A stretch of 64,000 nucleotides of DNA from Pseudomonas sp. 102515 (GCF_031085165.1 NZ_JAVHTY010000003.1:372001-436000), one strand, 5' to 3'. Positions 47,385 through 61,470 are shown, numbered from the stretch's first letter. The notes: generated from the letters alone by a model not told the origin. Made by a program: numbers and translations.

Positions 47385-48329
47385 ATGTCCAGATCCCTTC
47401 GCCTCGTCTTCGCCGGAACCCCGGAATTCGCCGCCGTGCACCTGCAGGCGCTGATCGACGCCGGTTATCCCATCGCCGCCGTCTACACCCAGCCCGACCG
47501 CCCCGCCGGACGTGGCCAGAAACTGGCCATGAGTCCGGTCAAGCAGCTGGCGCTGACCCACGGCATTCCCGTGCAGCAGCCGCCGACCCTGCGCGACCCC
47601 GCGGCCCAGGCCACCCTGGCGGCGCTGGAACCCGACCTGCTGGTGGTGGTGGCCTACGGCCTGATCCTGCCCCAGGCGGTGCTCGATATCCCGCGTCTGG
47701 GCTGCATCAACAGCCATGCCTCGCTGCTGCCGCGCTGGCGCGGCGCGGCGCCCATCCAGCGCGCCCTGGAGGCCGGCGATACCGAGTCCGGAGTTACCGT
47801 GATGCGCATGGAAGCCGGTCTGGATACCGGCCCCATGCTGAGCAAGGTGACCACGCCACTGACCGCTGATGATACCGGCGGCAGCCTGCACGATCGCCTG
47901 GCCAGCCTGGGCGCCGCCGCCGTGGTCCAGGCGCTGCCGGGCCTGGCCGACGGCAATCTGCCGGGCGAGGTGCAGGACGACGACCTCGCCACCTATGCCC
48001 ACAAGCTCAACAAGGACGAGGCCCGGCTGGACTGGGGTCGTCCGGCGGTGGAACTGGAGCGGCGTATCCGTGCCTTCGATCCCTGGCCGCTATGCCACAC
48101 CGCCCTGGCCGGCGAACCGCTCAAGGTCTGGGCCGCGGAGCTGGCCGCAGGGCAGGGCGTTCCCGGCATGGTGCTGGATGCCGATCGCTCCGGCCTGCTG
48201 GTCGCCTGCGGTGAAGGTGCCCTGCGCCTGACCCGGCTGCAGCTGCCCGGTGGCAAGCCGCTGGGCTTCGCCGATCTCTACAACGCCCGTCGCGAGCGCT
48301 TCGCCCCCGGTCAGGTGCTGGGTCTATGA
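47385..48329 (+). CDS. fmt: Methionyl-tRNA formyltransferase
   Basis: The 314-residue enzyme formylates initiator Met-tRNA using 10-formyl-tetrahydrofolate. The catalytic Asn/His/Asp signature is seen as [22 protein letters not shown] and [11 protein letters not shown]. The N-terminal Rossmann part shows [18 protein letters not shown], and the C-terminal OB domain binds tRNA. The ATG at 47385 has CGCCAGGTCCGCC upstream. The stop overlaps rsmB as ATGA. Confidence 0.96.
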   Translation: MSRSLRLVFAGTPEFAAVHLQALIDAGYPIAAVYTQPDRPAGRGQKLAMSPVKQLALTHGIPVQQPPTLRDPAAQATLAALEPDLLVVVAYGLILPQAVLDIPRLGCINSHASLLPRWRGAAPIQRALEAGDTESGVTVMRMEAGLDTGPMLSKVTTPLTADDTGGSLHDRLASLGAAAVVQALPGLADGNLPGEVQDDDLATYAHKLNKDEARLDWGRPAVELERRIRAFDPWPLCHTALAGEPLKVWAAELAAGQGVPGMVLDADRSGLLVACGEGALRLTRLQLPGGKPLGFADLYNARRERFAPGQVLGL

Positions 48330-49627
48330 ATCCGCGGCTGGCAGCTACCCGCGCCCTGGCAGCGGTCCTCGCCGGCCGCGCCTCCCTCGGCAGCAGCCTG
48401 CCCGAGCAACTGGCCAAGGTCGATCCGCGTGACCGCGCCCTGGCCCAGGATCTGGCCTTCGGCACCGCCCGCTGGCAGCCGCGACTGTCGCTGCTGGCGG
48501 AAAAGCTCCTGCAGAAACCCTTCAAGGCCGGCGACCGTGACCTGGAGGCCCTGCTGCTGATCGGTCTCTACCAGCTGTTCCATACCCGCATCCCGGCCCA
48601 TGCCGCCATCGGCGAGACGGTGGGCTGCGTCGACAAGCTGAAGAAATCCTCGGCCAAGGGACTGCTCAATGCGGTGCTGCGCCGCGCCCAGCGTGAATAC
48701 GACAGCCTGCTCCCCACCCTGGAACATGACCCCGCCGCGCGCCTGGCCCATCCGCGCTGGTTGCAGAAGACGCTCAAGGCGCGCTGGCCGGAGCAGTGGG
48801 AGGCCATCGCCACCGCCAACAACCTGCATCCGCCACTGATCCTCAGGGTCAATCGCCGTCAGGGCAGTCGCGACAGCTATCTGGCCGAGCTGGCCACCGA
48901 CGGCATCGATGCCGTGCCCTGCGCCTTCAGCGCCGACGGCATCCGCCTGCTGCAGCCCCAGGACGTCACCGCCCTGCCGGGCTTTGCCGCGGGGCGTCTC
49001 AGCGTGCAGGACGAAGCCGCCCAGCTGGCCGCCGAACTCCTGGAGCTGGCGCCCGGCCAGCGGGTGCTGGACGCCTGCGCCGCGCCCGGTGGCAAGACCT
49101 GCCACCTGCTGGAACGTGAGCCGGCGCTGGCCGAGGTGGTGGCGCTGGACGCCGATGCCGGCCGTCTGGAGCGGGTCGAGCAGAATCTGGCACGCCTGGG
49201 CCTCACCGCCCGCACCCTGGCCGCCGACGGCCGTGCCGTGGCTGACTGGTGGAACGGCATGCCCTTCCAGCGCATCCTGCTGGACGCCCCCTGCAGCGCC
49301 ACCGGGGTGATCCGCCGCCATCCGGACATCAAGCTGACCCGCCAGGCCAGCGACATCGCGCCCCTGGTCCAGCTGCAGGGTGAATTGCTGGACGCCCTCT
49401 GGCCGACGCTGGAGGTGGGCGGCATCCTGGTCTATGCCACCTGCTCGGTGTTGCCGGAAGAGAACAGCGACAACCTCGCCGCCTTTCTCGCCCGCACCCC
49501 GGGCGCCCGCGAGCTGGACATTCCCGCCCCCTGGGGCCTTGCCCAGCCCCACGGCCGCCAGCTCCTGCCGCAGCCCGACGGCCACGACGGCTTCTATTAC
49601 TGCAAGCTGATCAAGATCGCCAAGTAG
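48326..49627 (+). CDS. rsmB: 16S rRNA (cytosine-967) methyltransferase
   Basis: The 433-residue protein has an N-terminal NusB-like RNA-binding domain and a C-terminal SAM-dependent methyltransferase. SAM motif I is [15 protein letters not shown], motif [20 protein letters not shown] and motif [16 protein letters not shown], with both catalytic cysteines present. It modifies C967 of 16S rRNA. It overlaps fmt by four bases. In P. aeruginosa trkA follows this gene; here a short TPR gene follows instead after eleven bases. Confidence 0.95.
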   Translation: MNPRLAATRALAAVLAGRASLGSSLPEQLAKVDPRDRALAQDLAFGTARWQPRLSLLAEKLLQKPFKAGDRDLEALLLIGLYQLFHTRIPAHAAIGETVGCVDKLKKSSAKGLLNAVLRRAQREYDSLLPTLEHDPAARLAHPRWLQKTLKARWPEQWEAIATANNLHPPLILRVNRRQGSRDSYLAELATDGIDAVPCAFSADGIRLLQPQDVTALPGFAAGRLSVQDEAAQLAAELLELAPGQRVLDACAAPGGKTCHLLEREPALAEVVALDADAGRLERVEQNLARLGLTARTLAADGRAVADWWNGMPFQRILLDAPCSATGVIRRHPDIKLTRQASDIAPLVQLQGELLDALWPTLEVGGILVYATCSVLPEENSDNLAAFLARTPGARELDIPAPWGLAQPHGRQLLPQPDGHDGFYYCKLIKIAK

Positions 49628-49638
49628 GAGACTTCGCC

Positions 49639-49956
49639 ATGCTCGAATCCCTGGAGAAGATGCTCGCCCGCGGCCAGGACAATGCCCTGCTCAGATTCGG
49701 TCTGGGCAAGGGCTATCTGGATGCCGGAGAACCCGCACGGGCGATCGAGCACCTGGCACGCTGCGTCGAATTCGATCCGGCCTATTCGGCGGCCTGGAAG
49801 CTGCTGGGCAAGGCCCATGAGGGAAGTGGCGACCTGACCAGCGCCGAGGCGGCCTGGGCCCAGGGCCTGCAGGCGGCGCAGGCCAAGGGCGACAAGCAGG
49901 CGGAAAAGGAGATGACGGTGTTTCTCAAGCGCCTGGCGCGCCGCGCTCAGTCCTGA
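49639..49956 (+). CDS. Short tetratricopeptide-repeat protein
   Basis: The 105-residue helical protein has two to three TPR-like units: LRFGLGKGYLDAGEPARAIEHLARCVEFDPAYSAAWKLLGKAHEGSGDLTSAEAAWAQGLQ. It has no signal peptide and is probably a cytoplasmic interaction module. The function is unknown. It is the last gene of the def-fmt-rsmB run, with a start after GTAGGAGACTTCGCC, and its end overlaps the convergent PilZ gene by ten bases. Confidence 0.85.
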   Translation: MLESLEKMLARGQDNALLRFGLGKGYLDAGEPARAIEHLARCVEFDPAYSAAWKLLGKAHEGSGDLTSAEAAWAQGLQAAQAKGDKQAEKEMTVFLKRLARRAQS

Positions 49957-50219
49957 TCGCGCAGGAACCTGAGGCCCGCGCCGTCGCCGTCGGTGCGCAT
50001 GACTTCCATGGTCACCTTGGGCGCTTCGATCGGCAGGTCGAGCACCTGGCCGACCACCCGGGTGCCCTGCGGCAGCCGGGTCAGCTCGGGGTGCACCACA
50101 TAGACGCCGCCATCGGACAGGTCACGGGTCTCACCGACGATCTCGCCATCCGGATAGGCGATCCATAGCCGGCACTTGAGCGGGGTACGGGTATGCTGGC
50201 GCTGATCGCGTGAATTCAT
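49947..50219 (-). CDS. PilZ-domain protein, likely c-di-GMP receptor
   Basis: The 90-residue protein is a single PilZ domain. Both ligand motifs are present: RxxxR as RQHTR (residues 7-11) and DxSxxG as DLSDGG (near 33-38), so cyclic di-GMP binding is predicted. There is no other domain, so it must act through a partner. The ATG at 50219 has little ribosome site upstream (GGAGTCAGGCG). It overlaps the convergent TPR gene by ten bases. By position it corresponds to PA0012 in P. aeruginosa (from memory). Confidence 0.88.
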   Translation of the reverse strand: MNSRDQRQHTRTPLKCRLWIAYPDGEIVGETRDLSDGGVYVVHPELTRLPQGTRVVGQVLDLPIEAPKVTMEVMRTDGDGAGLRFLRDQD

Positions 50220-50359
50220 CGCCTGACTCCCTGGCTTAGGCGCTCCCTTGAGGTCCAGGCAGCTTCCGGCAAAGCCCTGCGCCTGTCAGCCGCGCACCGA
50301 CCGAACGGTGGCGGCGAAGCGCCGAGCGATAGGTCAGAGGACCATCGCCTGCCCCTCAG

Positions 50360-50380
50360 CGCCCGGGCAGGGCCCGGGCG
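50360..50380 (-). terminator. Strong hairpin after the LpxL-like gene
   Basis: CGCCCGGGC (50360-50368) and GCCCGGGCG (50372-50380) form a perfect nine-base GC stem around AGG, seven bases beyond the stop codon at 50388. There is no U-tract, so it may need Rho or serve as an mRNA end barrier. Confidence 0.5.
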
Positions 50381-50387
50381 AGCGAAC

Positions 50388-51275
50388 TCAGTACCACTTC
50401 TCCTCACCATCCGGGCGATTCTTGAAACGCTTCATGCTCCACATGTACTGCGTCGGATAGCGCCGCACGTAGCCGGCCAGCACCTCGCTCATGGCGGCCA
50501 CCGAGACCTCCGGATCCGGGTCGTACATGGCCGGCGGCGCGGCTTCCAGGATCACCTTGTAGCCGCTGCCGTCTGCCAGGCGCACGGCATGGAAGAACAC
50601 TCCGCGGGCCTTGCCGCGCGCCAGTAGCGAGGGCACGAACTTGCTGGTCAGGGCGGTGGTACCGAGGAAGGGCACGAAGAGGCCGGCACTGCGACTCGGC
50701 TCGGGATCGGCCGGGATACCCACGGCGCCGCCGCGACGGACTTCCTTGATCACGCTGATGATGCCTTCCGGGGTGGAGGGCGCCACGCGATTGCCCAGCT
50801 GCACCCGCTGGCGCTTGAGCAGGTCGTCCACCGCCTTCAGCTTGGGCGGGCGGTAGAAGATGATCGGCTTGGCGTGGGAGCAGTAGAAGTGGTTGAGCAA
50901 CTCCCAGTTGCCCAGGTGACTGGTGATGCCCACCACGCCATCGCCGGAAGCCAGAGCCTCCTGCAGGACGTCCATGCCTTCCACCTCGCGCACCAGGCGC
51001 AGCGAACGCTGGGGCGACCAGATCCAGGCGCAGGCGCTTTCGGTCAGGGTCTTGCCAATGCCGCGCAGGCACTCGCGCGACAGTCGCTCCAGACCGGCGG
51101 CATCGAGTTCGGGAAAACAGTGGGCAAGGTTGATGCGGGTGACCTTGCTGGCACGGGTCGGCAGCTTCCACATGCACCAGCCGATGAATCCACCCAGGCG
51201 CTGGACCAGCGGCCAGGGCAGCAGGGCGAAAAGGCGCAGGAAGGCGATCATCAGCGCGCCTTTGAATCTTTCCAA
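50388..51275 (-). CDS. LpxL/HtrB-type lysophospholipid/lipid A acyltransferase
   Basis: The 295-residue inner-membrane acyltransferase has one N-terminal membrane segment (ALMIAFLRLFALLPWPLVQRL) and the catalytic HxxxxE motif as HLGNWE (around residue 119), with later conserved RPPKLKAVDDLL and the FLGTTALTSKFVPSLL segment. Members of this family add lauroyl or related chains to lipid A. In P. aeruginosa two htrB paralogues exist, and the one near tag (by memory PA0011) is a secondary acyltransferase of lipid A. Site preference is not decidable here. Confidence 0.9.
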   Translation of the reverse strand: MERFKGALMIAFLRLFALLPWPLVQRLGGFIGWCMWKLPTRASKVTRINLAHCFPELDAAGLERLSRECLRGIGKTLTESACAWIWSPQRSLRLVREVEGMDVLQEALASGDGVVGITSHLGNWELLNHFYCSHAKPIIFYRPPKLKAVDDLLKRQRVQLGNRVAPSTPEGIISVIKEVRRGGAVGIPADPEPSRSAGLFVPFLGTTALTSKFVPSLLARGKARGVFFHAVRLADGSGYKVILEAAPPAMYDPDPEVSVAAMSEVLAGYVRRYPTQYMWSMKRFKNRPDGEEKWY

Positions 51276-51365
51276 AAGAGGGACTCCTGTCTGAATGCCC
51301 AGACAGTTTACCGTCTACAAGTCCCGGAAACGTTAAGAAAGCGTAAGGTTCGCGCCAACTGGCGC

Positions 51366-51950
51366 CTATACATTCGACTTTTCCTGCAGTTCTGCCGACG
51401 AAGGTGCCAATTCGGCATGGCGGTCGCAATCGAGGGTGTGGTCCATCACCAAGCCCATGGCCTGCATGAAGGCATAGCAGATGGTCGGACCGACGAAGGT
51501 GAAACCGGCCTGCTTGAGCGCCTTGCTCATGGCCTCGGCTTCCGGAGTGATCGCTGGGACCTCCTGCCGATCGCGAAAATGATTGATCCTCGGCGCGCCG
51601 CCGACGAAGGACCACAACCAGCGGGAAGGGTCTTCGAGGCGCAGCCAGGCCTGGGCATTCTGACGGGCGGCGCGCAGCTTGGCGCCATTGCGGATGATGC
51701 CCGGGTCCTGCATCAGCATGGCGATCTCGGCATCGCTCAGCTGCGCCAGGCGCTCGGGATCGAAGCCATGGAGCACCTGACGATAGCGCTCGCGTTTCTT
51801 CAGCACGGTGATCCACGACAGTCCAGCCTGGAAGCCTTCCAGCAGGAGGAATTCGAAGAGCACCGCCGGATCGCGCTGGGGCACGCCCCATTCGTGGTCG
51901 TGATACTCGATGTACAGCGGATCGGTGGTGCACCAGAAGCAACGCGGCAT
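51366..51950 (-). CDS. tag: DNA-3-methyladenine glycosylase I
   Basis: The 194-residue enzyme removes 3-methyladenine from DNA. The zinc ligands are Cys4 (MPRCFWC), His17 ([10 protein letters not shown] region) and the C-terminal HTLDCDRH pair. The catalytic/binding segment is [22 protein letters not shown]. The ATG at 51950 is chosen because [11 protein letters not shown] is the family N-terminus; an extension reaching 52061 is not supported. It is divergent from glyQ. Confidence 0.95.
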   Translation of the reverse strand: MPRCFWCTTDPLYIEYHDHEWGVPQRDPAVLFEFLLLEGFQAGLSWITVLKKRERYRQVLHGFDPERLAQLSDAEIAMLMQDPGIIRNGAKLRAARQNAQAWLRLEDPSRWLWSFVGGAPRINHFRDRQEVPAITPEAEAMSKALKQAGFTFVGPTICYAFMQAMGLVMDHTLDCDRHAELAPSSAELQEKSNV

Positions 51951-52125
51951 GGCGAAAGCCCGGTCGAGAAGGGAAGGCCTCACCTTAGCGCAATTGCCCG
52001 CCAGCGGAGACAGCCCGTCCGGACAACCCGGCCAGCCGCCCGGCCGCGACACGCGCCCCATGCGGGCGACGGCGCCTTTCGGCTATACTCCCCGGCTTTT
52101 CGTCGCAGCCGAACGGGTATTTTTC

Positions 52126-53091
52126 GTGAGCCAGTCCAAGCCCACCGTGCGCACCTTCCAAGACTTGATCCTGGCCTTGCAGCAATACTGGGCCGAGCAG
52201 GGCTGCGTGGTACTCCAGCCCTATGACATGGAAGTCGGCGCCGGTACCTTCCACACCGCCACCTTCCTGCGCGCCATCGGTCCCGAGACCTGGAACGCCG
52301 CCTATGTGCAGCCCAGCCGCCGCCCCACCGATGGCCGCTACGGCGAGAACCCCAATCGCTTGCAGCACTACTACCAGTTCCAGGTGGTCCTGAAGCCCAA
52401 TCCGGACAACTTCCAGGAGCTCTACCTCGGCTCCCTGGCCGCCATTGGCCTGGACCCGCTGGTGCACGACGTGCGCTTCGTCGAGGACAACTGGGAATCG
52501 CCCACCCTGGGCGCCTGGGGTCTCGGCTGGGAAGTCTGGCTCAACGGCATGGAAGTCACCCAGTTCACCTATTTCCAGCAGGCGGGCGGTATCGAGTGCT
52601 ACCCGGTGACCGGGGAGATCACCTATGGCCTGGAGCGCCTGGCCATGTACCTGCAGGGCGTGGATTCGGTCTATGACCTGATCTGGGCCGACGGCCCCTT
52701 CGGCACCGTGACCTACGGCGACGTCTTCCACCAGAACGAAGTGGAGCAGAGCACCTACAACTTCGAGCACGCCAATGTGCCCAAGCTGTTCGAGCTGTTC
52801 GACTTCTACGAGTCCGAGGCCAATCGCCTGATCGCCCTGGACCTGCCGCTGCCCACCTACGAGATGGTGCTCAAGGCCTCCCACACCTTCAACCTGCTGG
52901 ACGCCCGCCGAGCCATCTCGGTGACCGAGCGCCAGCGCTACATCCTACGCGTGCGCACCCTGGCGCGCAGCGTCGCCCAAGGCTATTTCAAGGCCCGTGC
53001 CCGGCTGGGCTTCCCCCTGGCCAGCCCCGCGCTGCGTGACGAGGTCCTGGGTCGCGACGATGTCCAGGCGCTGCTCAAGGAGGGCGAATGA
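52126..53091 (+). CDS. glyQ: Glycyl-tRNA synthetase alpha subunit
   Basis: The 321-residue catalytic subunit of the bacterial (alpha-beta)2 GlyRS makes glycyl-tRNA. The class II motifs lie in [50 protein letters not shown] and [17 protein letters not shown]. The start is GTG at 52126 ([13 protein letters not shown]); no strong ribosome site is visible. The last ~15 residues ([17 protein letters not shown]) differ from the shorter P. aeruginosa end. It overlaps glyS. Confidence 0.96.
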   Translation: MSQSKPTVRTFQDLILALQQYWAEQGCVVLQPYDMEVGAGTFHTATFLRAIGPETWNAAYVQPSRRPTDGRYGENPNRLQHYYQFQVVLKPNPDNFQELYLGSLAAIGLDPLVHDVRFVEDNWESPTLGAWGLGWEVWLNGMEVTQFTYFQQAGGIECYPVTGEITYGLERLAMYLQGVDSVYDLIWADGPFGTVTYGDVFHQNEVEQSTYNFEHANVPKLFELFDFYESEANRLIALDLPLPTYEMVLKASHTFNLLDARRAISVTERQRYILRVRTLARSVAQGYFKARARLGFPLASPALRDEVLGRDDVQALLKEGE

Positions 53092-55148
53092 TGAGCACCA
53101 CTCTGGATTTCCTGGTCGAACTGGGTACCGAAGAGCTGCCGCCCAAGGCGCTCAAGACCCTCGGCGACAGCTTTCTCGCCGGTATCGAGAAGGGCCTCAA
53201 GCAGGCCGGCCTCGGCTATGCCAGCGCCCGTGCCTATGCCGCCCCGCGCCGTCTGGCCGTGCTGGTCGAAGCCCTGCAGACCCAGCAGCCCGAGCGTAGC
53301 GTCAATCTGGACGGCCCGCCGATCCAGGCCGCCTTCGGTGCAGATGGCCAGCCGACCCAGGCGGCCCTGGGCTTCGCCCGCAAGTGTGGCGTCGACATCA
53401 GCGCCATCGATCGCAGCGGTCCCAAGCTGAGATTCTCCCAGAGCATTCCCGGTCAGCCGGCGGCCAGCCTGCTGCCCGGCATCGTCGAAGCCTCCCTGGC
53501 CGAGCTGCCGATTCCCAAGCGCATGCGCTGGGCCGCCCGCCGCGAGGAATTCGTCCGTCCGACCCAGTGGCTGGTGATGCTGCTCGGTGACGAGGTCATC
53601 GATTGCGAGATCCTCACTCGCCGGGCCGGGCGCGACTCCCGTGGCCATCGCTTCCACCATCCCGACGCCGTGCGCATCAGCGCGCCAGCCCACTATGCCG
53701 CCGACCTGCGCGCCGCCCATGTGCTGGCCGATTTCGCCGAGCGGCGCAAGCTGATCGAATCCCGCGTGGCCGAACTGGCCGCGGCGGAGCAGGGCAGCGC
53801 CGTGGTGCCGCCCGCGCTGCTGGACGAGGTGACCGCCCTGGTGGAATGGCCGGTGCCCCTGGTCTGCGCCTTCGAGGAACGCTTCCTCGACGTGCCCCAG
53901 GAAGCCCTGATCACCACCATGCAGGACAACCAGAAGTACTTCTGCCTGCTGGACGCCCAGGGCAAGCTCCTGCCGCGCTTCATCACCGTGGCCAACCTGG
54001 AGAGCAAGGATCCCGCGCAGATCGTCAGCGGCAACGAGAAGGTGGTCCGGCCCCGTCTCACCGACGCCGAGTTCTTCTTCAAGCAGGACCAGAAGCAGCC
54101 GCTGGAAAGCTTCAACGAGCGCCTCAAGAACGTGGTCTTCCAGGCCCAGCTCGGTACCGTCTACGACAAGGCCCAGCGCGTCGCTGCCCTGGCCGCCTCC
54201 ATCGCCGAGCGCATCGGCGGTGATGCCGAGCGCGCCCACCGTGCCGGCGTCCTCGCCAAGTGCGACCTGGCCACCGAGATGGTTGGCGAATTCCCCGAGA
54301 TGCAGGGCATCGCCGGCTACTACTACGCCAGGAAGGGCGGCGAGGCCGAAGACGTGGCCCTGGCGCTCAACGAGCAGTACATGCCGCGTGGTGCCGGCGC
54401 CGAGCTGCCGCAGACCTTGACCGGTGCCGCCGTGGCTCTGGCCGACAAGCTCGACACCCTGGTCGGCATCTTCGGCATCGGCATGCTGCCCACCGGCAGC
54501 AAGGATCCCTTCGCCCTGCGCCGTCAGGCCCTGGGTGTGCTGCGCATCCTCATCGAGAAAGGACTGGAGCTGGATCTGCCGGCCGCCGTCGCCTTCGCCA
54601 TCGCCGGCTACGGCGAGCGGGTCAAGGCCGCGGGGTTGCAGGAGCAGGTGCTGGACTTCGTCTTCGACCGCCTGCGTGCCCGCTACGAGGACGAAGGCGT
54701 CGACACCGCTGCCTACCTGGCGGTACGCGCCCTACGTCCGGCCTCGGCGCTGGACTTCGACCAGCGCGTCCAGGCCGTGCAGGCCTTCCGTCGCCTGCCC
54801 GAGGCCGAAGCCCTGGCGGCCGCCAACAAGCGCGTCTCCAACCTGCTCGGCAAGTTCGAAGGCCAGGTCGCGGCCCAGGCCGATGCCGCCCTGTTCGAAA
54901 CCGAGGCTGAACGTACCCTGGCCGCCGCCATCGCCGAGGCCGAGCGGGATGCCGCGCCCCTGGCCGAAGCCCGTCGCTATCGCGAAGCCCTGGAGCGTCT
55001 GGCCAGTCTGCGTGCCCCGGTGGATGCCTTCTTCGACGAGGTCCTGGTGAACGCCGAGGACGAGCGCGTCCGTGCCAACCGCTATGCGCTGCTCGCCCAC
55101 CTGCGGGGCCTGTTCCTCGGCATCGCCGACATCTCGGTGCTGGGCTAG
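53091..55148 (+). CDS. glyS: Glycyl-tRNA synthetase beta subunit
   Basis: The 685-residue beta subunit binds tRNA and completes the GlyRS heterotetramer. It has the family start [17 protein letters not shown], the HD-domain-like core with [34 protein letters not shown] and the [30 protein letters not shown] segment, and a C-terminal DALR-type anticodon-binding part. The first of two consecutive ATG codons (53088 and 53091) overlaps the glyQ stop as ATGA; the second is used here. GAGGGCGA precedes both. gmhB follows after three bases. Confidence 0.95.
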   Translation: MSTTLDFLVELGTEELPPKALKTLGDSFLAGIEKGLKQAGLGYASARAYAAPRRLAVLVEALQTQQPERSVNLDGPPIQAAFGADGQPTQAALGFARKCGVDISAIDRSGPKLRFSQSIPGQPAASLLPGIVEASLAELPIPKRMRWAARREEFVRPTQWLVMLLGDEVIDCEILTRRAGRDSRGHRFHHPDAVRISAPAHYAADLRAAHVLADFAERRKLIESRVAELAAAEQGSAVVPPALLDEVTALVEWPVPLVCAFEERFLDVPQEALITTMQDNQKYFCLLDAQGKLLPRFITVANLESKDPAQIVSGNEKVVRPRLTDAEFFFKQDQKQPLESFNERLKNVVFQAQLGTVYDKAQRVAALAASIAERIGGDAERAHRAGVLAKCDLATEMVGEFPEMQGIAGYYYARKGGEAEDVALALNEQYMPRGAGAELPQTLTGAAVALADKLDTLVGIFGIGMLPTGSKDPFALRRQALGVLRILIEKGLELDLPAAVAFAIAGYGERVKAAGLQEQVLDFVFDRLRARYEDEGVDTAAYLAVRALRPASALDFDQRVQAVQAFRRLPEAEALAAANKRVSNLLGKFEGQVAAQADAALFETEAERTLAAAIAEAERDAAPLAEARRYREALERLASLRAPVDAFFDEVLVNAEDERVRANRYALLAHLRGLFLGIADISVLG

Positions 55149-55151
55149 GGC

Positions 55152-55694
55152 ATGAAACTGATCGTGCTGGACCGCGACGGCGTCATCAATGTCGATTCCG
55201 ATGACTACGTACGTAGCGCCGAGCAGTGGCAACCGCTGCCCGGCAGTCTCGCGGCCATCGCCCGGCTGAACCGGGCTGGTTGGCAGGTGGCCGTGGCCAC
55301 CAACCAGTCCGGGCTGGCGCGCGGTTATTTCACCGAAGACGACCTGGCGGCCATGCACGAGAAACTGCAACGGCTGCTGGCGGAGGAGGGCGGTCGGGTC
55401 GACCTGATCCTGCACTGCCCTCATGGCCCGGAAGCGGGCTGTAGCTGCCGCAAGCCGCTGCCCGGACTGTTCCGCGCCATCGCCCACCACTATGGCCGTA
55501 CCGACCTGAGCGGTGTCCCGGTGGTGGGCGACAGCCTGCGCGACCTGGAAGCCGGCGTGGCCCTTGGCTGCACGCCCTGTCTGGTGCGTACCGGCAAGGG
55601 CGAGCGCACCCTGGCCAAGCCTTTACCATCCGGCACCCAGGTCTTCGCCGACCTGGCCGCGGTGGCTGATCATCTGCTCGAGGAAGCGCCCTGA
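55152..55694 (+). CDS. gmhB: D-glycero-beta-D-manno-heptose 1,7-bisphosphate 7-phosphatase
   Basis: The 180-residue HAD phosphatase removes the C7 phosphate in ADP-heptose synthesis for lipopolysaccharide. HAD motif I is LDRDGVIN (Asp7/Asp9), motif II TNQSGLARG, and the zinc-binding cysteine cluster is CPHGPEAGCSCRKP. Motif IV is VVGDSLRDLEAG. It overlaps plsC by one base and follows glyS closely, so glyQ-glyS-gmhB-plsC read as one transcript. Confidence 0.95.
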   Translation: MKLIVLDRDGVINVDSDDYVRSAEQWQPLPGSLAAIARLNRAGWQVAVATNQSGLARGYFTEDDLAAMHEKLQRLLAEEGGRVDLILHCPHGPEAGCSCRKPLPGLFRAIAHHYGRTDLSGVPVVGDSLRDLEAGVALGCTPCLVRTGKGERTLAKPLPSGTQVFADLAAVADHLLEEAP

Positions 55695-56443
55695 TGCGGC
55701 TCTTGCGTACCCTGTTGTTCTATGTGCTGCTGGGTACCAGCGGCATCCTCTGGTCCTGCGTCAGCCTCCTGATCGCGCCCTTCCTGGCCTATCGCGCCCG
55801 CTATCGGCTGGTGGTCAAGGCCTGGACCGGTTTCGCCGTCTGGCTGGCCAAGGTCATCTGCGGCATCCGCTACGAGATCGACGGCCTGGAAAACGTCCCG
55901 GCGCACCCCTGCGTGATCGTGGCCAACCACCAGAGCACCTGGGAAACCTTCTTCCTGTCCGCCCAGTTCGAGCCCACTTCCCAGGTGATCAAGCGCGAAT
56001 TGCTCAGGATTCCCTTCTTTGGCTGGGCCTTCTCGCTGCTCAAGCCCATCGCCATCGACCGCGACAACGGCAAGCTGGCCCTGCAGCAGCTGACCGAGCA
56101 GGGCAGCCGTTATCTCGCGCAGGGCTGCTGGGTACTGATCTTTCCCCAGGGTACCCGCATCGATTACGGCCAGATGGGCAAGTTCTCCCGCGGTGGCGCC
56201 GCCCTGGCCTGCAGCCTGAACGTACCCATCCTGCCCATCGCCCACGATGCCGGCGCCTACTGGCCCAATCGCTCCTGGATCAAGTCGCCGGGGACCATCA
56301 AGGTCAGCATCGGCCCCTTGCTCTATCCCCAGGGCCAGGATCCCCGCGCCATCGTCGATCTCAACGCCCGTTGCTTCGCCTTCATCGAGCAGGCCCTGGC
56401 CCCCAAGCCCGACGCCAGCCCGGCCAAGCGCTGCGTAGCCTGA
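55694..56443 (+). CDS. plsC: 1-acyl-sn-glycerol-3-phosphate acyltransferase
   Basis: The 249-residue membrane enzyme converts lysophosphatidic acid to phosphatidic acid. An N-terminal membrane segment (LLFYVLLGTSGILWSCVSLLIAPFLAY) is followed by the four PlsC motifs: NHQSTWE (HX4D/E), a GxxFIxR region, FPQGTR and VPILPIAHDA. In P. aeruginosa the gene here is named lptA. It is the last gene of the glyQS-gmhB run and ends at a strong hairpin. Confidence 0.93.
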   Translation: MRLLRTLLFYVLLGTSGILWSCVSLLIAPFLAYRARYRLVVKAWTGFAVWLAKVICGIRYEIDGLENVPAHPCVIVANHQSTWETFFLSAQFEPTSQVIKRELLRIPFFGWAFSLLKPIAIDRDNGKLALQQLTEQGSRYLAQGCWVLIFPQGTRIDYGQMGKFSRGGAALACSLNVPILPIAHDAGAYWPNRSWIKSPGTIKVSIGPLLYPQGQDPRAIVDLNARCFAFIEQALAPKPDASPAKRCVA

Positions 56444-56445
56444 TC

Positions 56446-56470
56446 GCCAGGCCGCAAGGCCTGGCTGTTT
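56446..56470 (+). terminator. Terminator of the glyQS-gmhB-plsC operon
   Basis: GCCAGGCC (56446-56453) and GGCCTGGC (56458-56465) form a perfect eight-base stem with a GCAA tetraloop, followed by TGTTT. It begins two bases after the plsC stop codon. Confidence 0.8.
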
Positions 56471-56820
56471 CCACCTCTTTTCCTCCCTTTTCCCACAGAC
56501 TTATCCACAAGCTGTGTCGAGCTTTTCGCGCTTCCGAATTTTAACCTGCTAGCGCGGATTGCCCTTCATCCACAAGTACCGACAAGCTTATTCCCAGGCT
56601 TATCCACAGGACTCTTCGTTATAGCCTGTGTCTCTATGCCGCATGGCACGGCCCCTTTGCGTATCTTTTCGGCCTTGATCAAAAGCGGCTGAGGAAAACT
56701 ATCCACAAAACCTTCGGCTATAAGATGAACGGCGTTCGTTCCCAGGGAACGAAACGGCGCGACTCTCTAGCTAGAATGTTTTCCACAAAAAAGCCCCGCA
56801 TGGCGGGGCTTGTGCATAAC
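56471..56820. other. DnaA-box cluster between convergent plsC and gyrB
   Basis: Six DnaA-box-like sites fall in ~320 bases: 56501-56509 and 56600-56608 (+, TTATCCACA), 56779-56787 (+, TTTTCCACA), 56811-56819 (-, TTATGCACA), and single-mismatch sites at 56566-56574 (TCATCCACA) and 56699-56707 (CTATCCACA), both plus. The region lies between convergent genes, so promoter control by DnaA is an unlikely explanation. Titration of DnaA, or an auxiliary origin element, is more plausible. No gene is seen. Confidence 0.6.
56791..56811 (-). terminator. Terminator of the dnaA-gyrB cluster
   Basis: AAGCCCCGC (56791-56799) and GCGGGGCTT (56803-56811) form a nine-base stem with an ATG loop. On the minus strand it is followed by the complement of ACAAAA, a U-rich tail. 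It lies 19 bases beyond the gyrB stop. Confidence 0.85.
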
Positions 56821-56829
56821 CACAGTCGA

Positions 56830-60356
<3,527 letters not shown>

Positions 60357-60366
60357 CGAGCGGCGA

Positions 60367-61470
60367 TCAGAGGCGCATCGGCATCACGACATAGGAGGAA
60401 TCGTCGTTGCCCGCCTCCTGCAACAGCGCACTGCTGCTGGAATCGGACAAGGTGATGCGCACCTGGTCGGTGGTCATCACGCCGAGCACGTCGAGCAGGT
60501 AGCTGACGTTGAAGCCGATCTCCAGGCTGCCGCCGTCGTAGTCGACCTGCAGCTCTTCCTCGGCTTCTTCCTGCTCCGGGTTGTTGGCCTGGATCTTCAT
60601 GAAGCCGTTTTCCAGCTGCAGGCGAATGCCCCGATATTTCTCGTTGGAAAGAATGGCGGTGCGGCTGAAAGCCTCGCGCAGATGCTGGCGCTCGCCCAGG
60701 ACCAGCTTGTCGCCATGCCGCGGCAGGACCCGCTCGTAGTCGGGGAACTTGCCGTCCACCAGCTTGGAGGTAAAGGTGAAGTCGCCGGTGGTGGCCCGGA
60801 TATGGTGCTGACCCAGGATCACATTGACCGGCTCTTCCGGTTCGGTGAGCAGGCGCGACAACTCCAGGATGCCCTTGCGCGGCACGATGACCTGATGCTT
60901 CTCGGCCTGGTCGACATCGGCCTCCAGCATGCACATGGCCAGGCGGTGACCATCGGTGGCCACGGCGCGCAGGCGGCCGGTGCTGGCTTCCAGCAGCATG
61001 CCGTTGAGGTAATAGCGTACGTCCTGCTGGGCCATGGCGAACCCGGTGCGCTCGATCAGGCGGCGCAGGCGACCCTGGGGAATGCTGAACTTCAGCGAGC
61101 CCGGGCCTTCCTCCACGGTGGGGAAGTCGTTGGCGGGCAGGGTGGACAGGGTGAAACGGCTGCGTCCGGCGCGGATCAGCAGCTTCTGCTCCTCGGTGCG
61201 GATGTCGATCAGCGCATCGGGCTGCAGGCTCTTGCAGATGTCCATCAGCTTGCGCGCCGGCACGGTGATCTCGCCGGCTTCGGCGGCTTCTTCCAGATCG
61301 ACCCGGCCAACCAGCTCGACTTCCAGGTCGGTACCGGTCAGCGAGAGGCGCTGGCCTTCCACGACCAGGAGTACGTTGGACAGCACCGGCAGCGTTTGCC
61401 GACGTTCCACGACACCGGCCACCAGCTGCAGCGGTTTCAACAGGGCTTCGCGTTGAATGGTGAAATGCAT
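60367..61470 (-). CDS. dnaN: DNA polymerase III beta sliding clamp
   Basis: The 367-residue sliding clamp tethers polymerase III to DNA as a ring dimer. The three-domain clamp pattern is visible: N-terminal [34 protein letters not shown], then the central [24 protein letters not shown] and the C-terminal [22 protein letters not shown] ending. It is 28 bases after dnaA on the same strand and ten before recF. Confidence 0.97.
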   Translation of the reverse strand: MHFTIQREALLKPLQLVAGVVERRQTLPVLSNVLLVVEGQRLSLTGTDLEVELVGRVDLEEAAEAGEITVPARKLMDICKSLQPDALIDIRTEEQKLLIRAGRSRFTLSTLPANDFPTVEEGPGSLKFSIPQGRLRRLIERTGFAMAQQDVRYYLNGMLLEASTGRLRAVATDGHRLAMCMLEADVDQAEKHQVIVPRKGILELSRLLTEPEEPVNVILGQHHIRATTGDFTFTSKLVDGKFPDYERVLPRHGDKLVLGERQHLREAFSRTAILSNEKYRGIRLQLENGFMKIQANNPEQEEAEEELQVDYDGGSLEIGFNVSYLLDVLGVMTTDQVRITLSDSSSSALLQEAGNDDSSYVVMPMRL

